Source: Candidatus Kapaibacterium sp.
GTDB taxonomy: Bacteria; Bacteroidota; Ignavibacteria; Palsa-1295
Length of the DNA: 9,562 nt
Reading direction: 5' to 3'
Assembly (NCBI GenBank): GCA_025450975.1
Contig: JANWLI010000060.1
Location: 1-9,562, forward strand
Positions 5,883 through 9,562 of the stretch are shown here, one piece after another (position 1 is the first letter of the stretch; every line of letters starts with the position of its first letter). The position numbers were made by a program, and so were the translations under genes. The notes under the pieces are model-generated. The model saw only the letters and a list, made by a program, of their open reading frames with translations. It was not told the origin of the DNA and made no database searches.

Positions 5883-7241
5883 TTGCTAATACGATCTATT
5901 TCCGGACTGCGCGGCCTCACGGCCGCGCACGATGGCCTAACCGATGAAGCCGTCCACGCCTATGCGTCGGCATTTGCTGCAAGTTGCAAGAACGATGGCT
6001 TAGTTGCCGTCGGCTACGATGGCCGTCACGGTGGCAAGCGACTCTACGAATTCGTCACACAGGTTCTCGTTCACAATGGCTGTGACGTCCTCGCACTCGG
6101 CATGGTACCGACGCCGACCGTCATGTTCGCCGTCGAGAAGAACTCCACTGTCCGCGGCGGCATCTCCATTACTGCCAGCCATAACGGGCAGGAATGGAAC
6201 GGCATGAAGTTCATCGCTGCAACGGGACTCTTCCTCGATCAGCAAGAAAATGAGCGGTTGTGGAAGCTCGTCGATGCGAAGCCAACCGACCAGTCATTCA
6301 AGCGAGGCGAAGTTATAAGCGCCGAGTATCTTGTCAGCGAGCATATCGAGAGCGTTCTCGCCATCCCGTTTCTTAATCTCAAAGCCATCGCAAGCCGCGA
6401 GTTTAGTATCGTCTTCGATGCAGTAAATGGAAGTGGTTCATACATACTTCCTCTGTTATTCGAAAAACTTGGCGTTAAAGAAGTCATCAAGATCGCTGCC
6501 GATGGATCGGGCCGATTCCCGCACAAGCCCGAACCTGTTCCTGAGAATTTGCAGGAGTTATGCGCAGCCGTCAACGAGTATCAGGCAGACCTCGGCATTG
6601 CAGTCGATCCTGATGCAGATCGATGCGTGCTCATCACCAATAAGGGCGAGCCGTTCGTCGAAGAAAACACGATCGTACTTGCTGTCGAAGAAGTGTTGCG
6701 ACATTCCGGCACCGGCCAGCACGTCGTCGTCAATCTCTCGACAACGCGCGCAGTCGAAGATATTGCAGCGGAGTTCGACGCAACAGTGCACCGCACTCCC
6801 GTCGGCGAGATCAACGTCGCAAAGAAGATGCAGGAAGTCGGCGCCATTATCGGCGGCGAAGGATCTGGCGGCGTCATTTTCCCCGGCGTCCACACCGGCC
6901 GCGATTCGCTCGTAGCAGCCGCTCTAGCACTTTCGAACCTCGCAACCAGCGGCCTCAGTGCAAGCGAGAAGAAAGCAGCGCTTCCGCAATACGAGATCGT
7001 AAAATCCAAGATCGAACTCTCGAGCCGCGAGCAGGTTACCGGCCTCCTCGCCGACATTAAAGGCAAACTCGCAGCAGGAGCAACCAGCATCAGCGAAGCC
7101 GACGGCCTCCGCCTGGGTTTTGAGAACAAGTGGCTGCATGTACGCGCCTCCAATACCGAGCCGATCATTCGCCTGATTGCTGAGGCACCCACGCGAAGCG
7201 AAGCTGAGGTGCTACTTGCCGATGCCAACAAGACGAGTTAG
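5883..7241 (+). CDS. glmM: Phosphoglucosamine mutase / phosphohexomutase
   Basis: A four-domain alpha-D-phosphohexomutase of 452 residues, normal length. The active-site serine loop is TASHN at 97-101 (S99 is phosphorylated in the cycle). The Mg2+ loop is DPDADR at 242-247, the sugar-binding loop GEGSGG at 325-330, and the phosphate-binding loop RASNTEP at 421-427. The residue after TASHN is Gly instead of the more usual Pro. GlmM converts glucosamine-6-phosphate to glucosamine-1-phosphate for UDP-GlcNAc; family members overlap with phosphomannomutase, so substrate cannot be settled from sequence. The opening RSISGLRGLTA...HDGLT is like GlmM of Chlorobi and relatives. It starts at TTG 5883: the preceding in-frame codons are ATT, GCT and then the floA stop TAA. 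The 6-nt gap to floA supports co-transcription. Context with murI and uppS favours the peptidoglycan role. Confidence 0.9.
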   Translation: MLIRSISGLRGLTAAHDGLTDEAVHAYASAFAASCKNDGLVAVGYDGRHGGKRLYEFVTQVLVHNGCDVLALGMVPTPTVMFAVEKNSTVRGGISITASHNGQEWNGMKFIAATGLFLDQQENERLWKLVDAKPTDQSFKRGEVISAEYLVSEHIESVLAIPFLNLKAIASREFSIVFDAVNGSGSYILPLLFEKLGVKEVIKIAADGSGRFPHKPEPVPENLQELCAAVNEYQADLGIAVDPDADRCVLITNKGEPFVEENTIVLAVEEVLRHSGTGQHVVVNLSTTRAVEDIAAEFDATVHRTPVGEINVAKKMQEVGAIIGGEGSGGVIFPGVHTGRDSLVAAALALSNLATSGLSASEKKAALPQYEIVKSKIELSSREQVTGLLADIKGKLAAGATSISEADGLRLGFENKWLHVRASNTEPIIRLIAEAPTRSEAEVLLADANKTS

Positions 7242-7327
7242 CCCGCTCCGCTGATATCAAGTCAAAAATTTTTCCCGAACCTAAGCCCCGCCATTACTCG
7301 TTTTTAAGGTTCACAAGAATTCAAAGA

Positions 7328-8200
7328 GTGGCATCATTCCGTCATTTATTTAAGCCCGATCCGTACCTCCAATCCGAGGACGATAAGCGCGTGCAGACAG
7401 ATCTTTCCGGAACCGGTCAGATTCCGTCGCATGTGGGCATTATTATGGATGGAAACGGCCGCTGGGCCGAAGAACGAGGCCTTACCCGTGGCGCAGGACA
7501 TCAGGCCGGTATCGCAAGTGTTCGCGATATCACCCGTGCTGCACGCGAACTGGGCATTAAATATCTGACCCTCTACGCCTTCAGCACCGAAAACTGGCGC
7601 CGTCCCCGTAAGGAAGTCGCACTCCTGATGAGCCTCCTGCGCAAAATGCTGCATGAGGAAATGAAGGAAATGCGCGAAAACGGCGTGCGTCTCAACACGA
7701 TCGGCCAGTCGAATGCCCTTCCAAAAGAAGTGCAGCGCGACCTCTTTGGCGCAATAGACGACACTTCGGATAACGACCGTCTCACGCTTACGCTTGCATT
7801 ATCGTATTCGGGAAGATGGGACCTTGTCCGTGCCATGCAGATGATGGCGCTCGATATTCGGCGCGGCAAAGTATCGCCGGAAGATATCGACGACCGCCTT
7901 GTGAAGAGTTATCTCACCACTGCCGAGTTGCCCGATCCGGATCTGATCATCCGTACATCCGGCGAGCTGCGGCTCTCGAACTTCCTGCTTTGGGAGTCGG
8001 CCTACAGCGAGATCTACGTGACGAAAACGGCATGGCCGGATTTCCGCCGCGACGATCTCTACGATGCCATTCGCGACTTCCAACGCCGCGAACGCCGCTT
8101 CGGCCTCACCGGCAATCAGGTCAAGAAAGCCGAAGAAATTACGCCGCAGCAGGAATCCTACATTCAGCGTATCGTAAACGCTCTCACGAAAGGAAATTAA
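7328..8200 (+). CDS. uppS: Isoprenyl transferase (undecaprenyl diphosphate synthase, cis-prenyltransferase)
   Basis: UppS condenses isopentenyl diphosphate units onto farnesyl diphosphate to make the C55 lipid carrier for peptidoglycan and other surface polymers. It is a cytosolic, membrane-associated homodimer. Conserved blocks: HVGIIMDGNGRWA at 35-47 with the catalytic Asp (D41), TLYAFSTENWRRP at 81-93, and DLIIRTSGELRLSNFLLWES at 205-224 with the phosphate-binding Arg residues R209 and R215. The block written NYGGR in many phyla is ALSYSGRWD here, a form I associate with the FCB group. Total 290 residues against about 250 usually, because some 33 residues precede the first conserved strand. 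The start is GTG at 7328; a later GTG at codon 22 would give a more typical N-terminus. The 86-nt gap after glmM holds no clear promoter or terminator. bamA follows after 18 nt, a common order in Bacteroidetes/Chlorobi. Confidence 0.95.
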   Translation: MASFRHLFKPDPYLQSEDDKRVQTDLSGTGQIPSHVGIIMDGNGRWAEERGLTRGAGHQAGIASVRDITRAARELGIKYLTLYAFSTENWRRPRKEVALLMSLLRKMLHEEMKEMRENGVRLNTIGQSNALPKEVQRDLFGAIDDTSDNDRLTLTLALSYSGRWDLVRAMQMMALDIRRGKVSPEDIDDRLVKSYLTTAELPDPDLIIRTSGELRLSNFLLWESAYSEIYVTKTAWPDFRRDDLYDAIRDFQRRERRFGLTGNQVKKAEEITPQQESYIQRIVNALTKGN

Positions 8201-8218
8201 GGTTCTCCCTTTGTCACG

Positions 8219-9562
8219 ATGAAGATTTTACAATTTATTTTTTCTCTCCTCACGATCGCTCTGCTTACCAGCACGTCCTTCGCGCAATCCGATCTCGAAA
8301 AACAGTACACTGTTCTCGGCATCACCGTTGAAGGTAATCAGTCAGGCTCTGCTGAAACGATCATCTCGCAATCCGGACTGTTCCGCGGACAAAAGATCTC
8401 GCTCCCAAGTGACGATCTCCGCCGCGCCATGAGCCGCCTGTGGCAGCAAAATATTTTTGATGACGTCTCGATCGATGTCGAGAAGATCAGCCCACAAACC
8501 GATGGTACCGACGGCCTCTTCCTCGTTATCCGTGTGAAGGAATTACAAAGGCTCGATACGATCATCTACGAAGGCAACAGCGAGCTCTCACGAGAAGACT
8601 TTGAAAAGACCGTACGCTTCTACAAGAATGACTTCGTTCGTCCGTGGGAAGTATCCGAAGCTGCCCGCAGGATCAAAGAACTTTACGCCAAAGAGGGCTA
8701 CCAGTACGCAAACGTACAAACCCGCACCGAGCCCTCAGCAGATGGCACAGGCCGCGCTAAGCTCATCTTTACGGTCACCGAAGGTACGGAGATCGTCGTA
8801 CGCAGCATCGACTTTGTCGGCAACAGCAAGCTCGACGATGGCGACCTGCGCGGAGCGATGGACGAGACGATCGAAAAACGTTGGTGGAAGATCTTCTCCA
8901 GCGGCAACTTCGACGCAAAAAAGTACGAAGAGGATAAGCAGAAAGTCATTGCGTACTACCGCTCCGAAGGCTTCCGCGATGCCGCTATCATCAAAGACTC
9001 TCTGTGGGTCACCAACGGCGAAGACCTCAATATTCAGATCACCGTCTACGAAGGTAACCAGTACTACCTGCGCCACATCAATATCGTCGGCAACGAAGTA
9101 TTTACCGAAGAAGAGATCCGCCGCAACCTCGGCTTCCGTAAGGGAGACCTCTACAATAGCGAAAAGTTTGAGTTAAACCTCAAAGGGCCAACACCTGACT
9201 TCATCGATGTCGGCTCGCTCTACTATGACCGCGGCTACATGGTCAATATCCAGAAAGATGAAAGCATCGTCAGCTCGGATTCGCTCGATATAACGATCCA
9301 TATCAAAGAAGGCGAACGTCACTATTTCCGCAACATCGATATTGCCGGCAATACGAAGACAAAAGATTTTGTGATCCGCCGCGAGCTCTTTACCCGTCCG
9401 GGCGAACCGTTCAGTCGCGCTGCCATCATCCGCAGCCTGCGTCAGCTTGCACAGCTGAACTACTTCAACCAGGAGCGCCTGATCCCCGATGTCAAGCCCG
9501 TTCAGGATGCAACCCAGTTCGATGTTACCTATAAGATCGAAGAGCGCTCCTCCGATACGTTC
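8219..9562 (+). CDS. bamA: Outer membrane protein assembly factor BamA, 5' part (five POTRA domains), truncated by window edge
   Basis: The frame starting at ATG 8219 is open for all 448 codons to the right edge. BamA is the Omp85-family core of the BAM complex, which folds beta-barrel proteins into the outer membrane. A signal peptide is evident (MKILQF, hydrophobic core, likely cut at SFA-Q, 22/23). Five POTRA domains follow, each beginning with a strand and 'xGN' turn and ending with a strand and acidic turn: about 30-108 (ITVEGN...IRVKE), 111-189 (IIYEGN...TVTEG), 191-279 (IDFVGN...TVYEG), 281-365 (INIVGN...HIKEG) and 367-442 (IDIAGN...YKIEE). Five POTRAs distinguish BamA from TamA (three) or two-partner secretion pores (two). 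The C-terminal barrel would lie beyond the window, so its integrity cannot be judged. A frame within 8601-9176 is out of phase and a shadow. Confidence 0.95.
   Translation, partial: MKILQFIFSLLTIALLTSTSFAQSDLEKQYTVLGITVEGNQSGSAETIISQSGLFRGQKISLPSDDLRRAMSRLWQQNIFDDVSIDVEKISPQTDGTDGLFLVIRVKELQRLDTIIYEGNSELSREDFEKTVRFYKNDFVRPWEVSEAARRIKELYAKEGYQYANVQTRTEPSADGTGRAKLIFTVTEGTEIVVRSIDFVGNSKLDDGDLRGAMDETIEKRWWKIFSSGNFDAKKYEEDKQKVIAYYRSEGFRDAAIIKDSLWVTNGEDLNIQITVYEGNQYYLRHINIVGNEVFTEEEIRRNLGFRKGDLYNSEKFELNLKGPTPDFIDVGSLYYDRGYMVNIQKDESIVSSDSLDITIHIKEGERHYFRNIDIAGNTKTKDFVIRRELFTRPGEPFSRAAIIRSLRQLAQLNYFNQERLIPDVKPVQDATQFDVTYKIEERSSDTF

Noticed and set aside
6581..7231. A 216-codon antisense frame within glmM
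   Set aside because: Ser/Ala/Arg-rich translation with no recognisable motif, fully inside a well-supported phosphohexomutase gene.
7242..7327. Possible promoter or terminator in the 86-bp glmM-uppS gap (AAAAATTTTT at 7264-7273; TTTTTAAGG at 7301-7309)
   Set aside because: No TAnnTTTG element and no GC-rich stem. The AT palindrome is too short and simple to support a function.
7816..8331. A 171-codon + strand frame spanning the uppS/bamA junction
   Set aside because: It is offset from both the uppS and bamA frames, each with clear motifs, and its translation looks like random Arg/His/Ser-rich sequence.
8601..9176. A 191-codon + strand frame rich in Ser, Thr and Arg
   Set aside because: It is out of phase with the BamA frame, which is open from 8219 to the edge and shows five POTRA domains.

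Overview
This window looks like ordinary chromosome from an aerobic, Gram-negative bacterium of the FCB superphylum (Bacteroidetes/Chlorobi side; a Chlorobi-, Ignavibacteria- or Kapabacteria-like lineage is my best guess, not proven). Four signs point there. Two genes are preceded by the octamer TATATTTG, which fits the Bacteroidetes-type -7 element TAnnTTTG. Shine-Dalgarno sequences are almost absent. There is a glycine-rich single-RRM RNA-binding protein. UppS carries the ALSYSGRW variant, and uppS is followed directly by bamA. A BamA with an outer-membrane role implies a diderm. The base composition is moderate and even, and no mobile element, tRNA, rRNA or CRISPR array is visible.

Layout: (1) Bases 1-1130 hold the 3' part of a HerA/YjgR-like (DUF853) ATPase gene on the + strand, facing an RRM protein gene (1190-1555, - strand), with a strong hairpin terminator between them. 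(2) A 280-bp divergent intergenic region (1556-1835) carries a perfect 7-bp inverted repeat, a TATATTTG promoter and a short direct repeat. It leads into a small respiratory operon (1836-3225): cytochrome c oxidase subunit III with an unusual C-terminal-half insertion, subunit IV, and a 40-residue single-helix membrane protein. (3) From 3294 to the right edge, all genes are on the + strand: a secreted DUF2059-like protein, murI, floA, glmM, uppS and bamA. bamA runs off the end of the window after all five POTRA domains and before its barrel.

The right-hand block is a cell-envelope neighbourhood. MurI makes D-glutamate and GlmM makes glucosamine-1-phosphate, both for peptidoglycan precursors. 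UppS makes the C55 lipid carrier, FloA is a flotillin-like membrane-domain scaffold, and BamA inserts outer-membrane proteins. Junctions are tight at DUF2059/murI (1 nt), floA/glmM (6 nt) and uppS/bamA (18 nt). murI, glmM and uppS, along with the oxidase subunit III gene, must use TTG or GTG starts.

I see no clearly new multi-gene system. The points most worth a second look are the ~98-residue membrane insertion in oxidase subunit III, the small membrane protein at the end of that operon, the isolated cox3-cox4 operon with a palindrome next to its promoter, and floA sitting between cell-wall genes without its usual NfeD partner.
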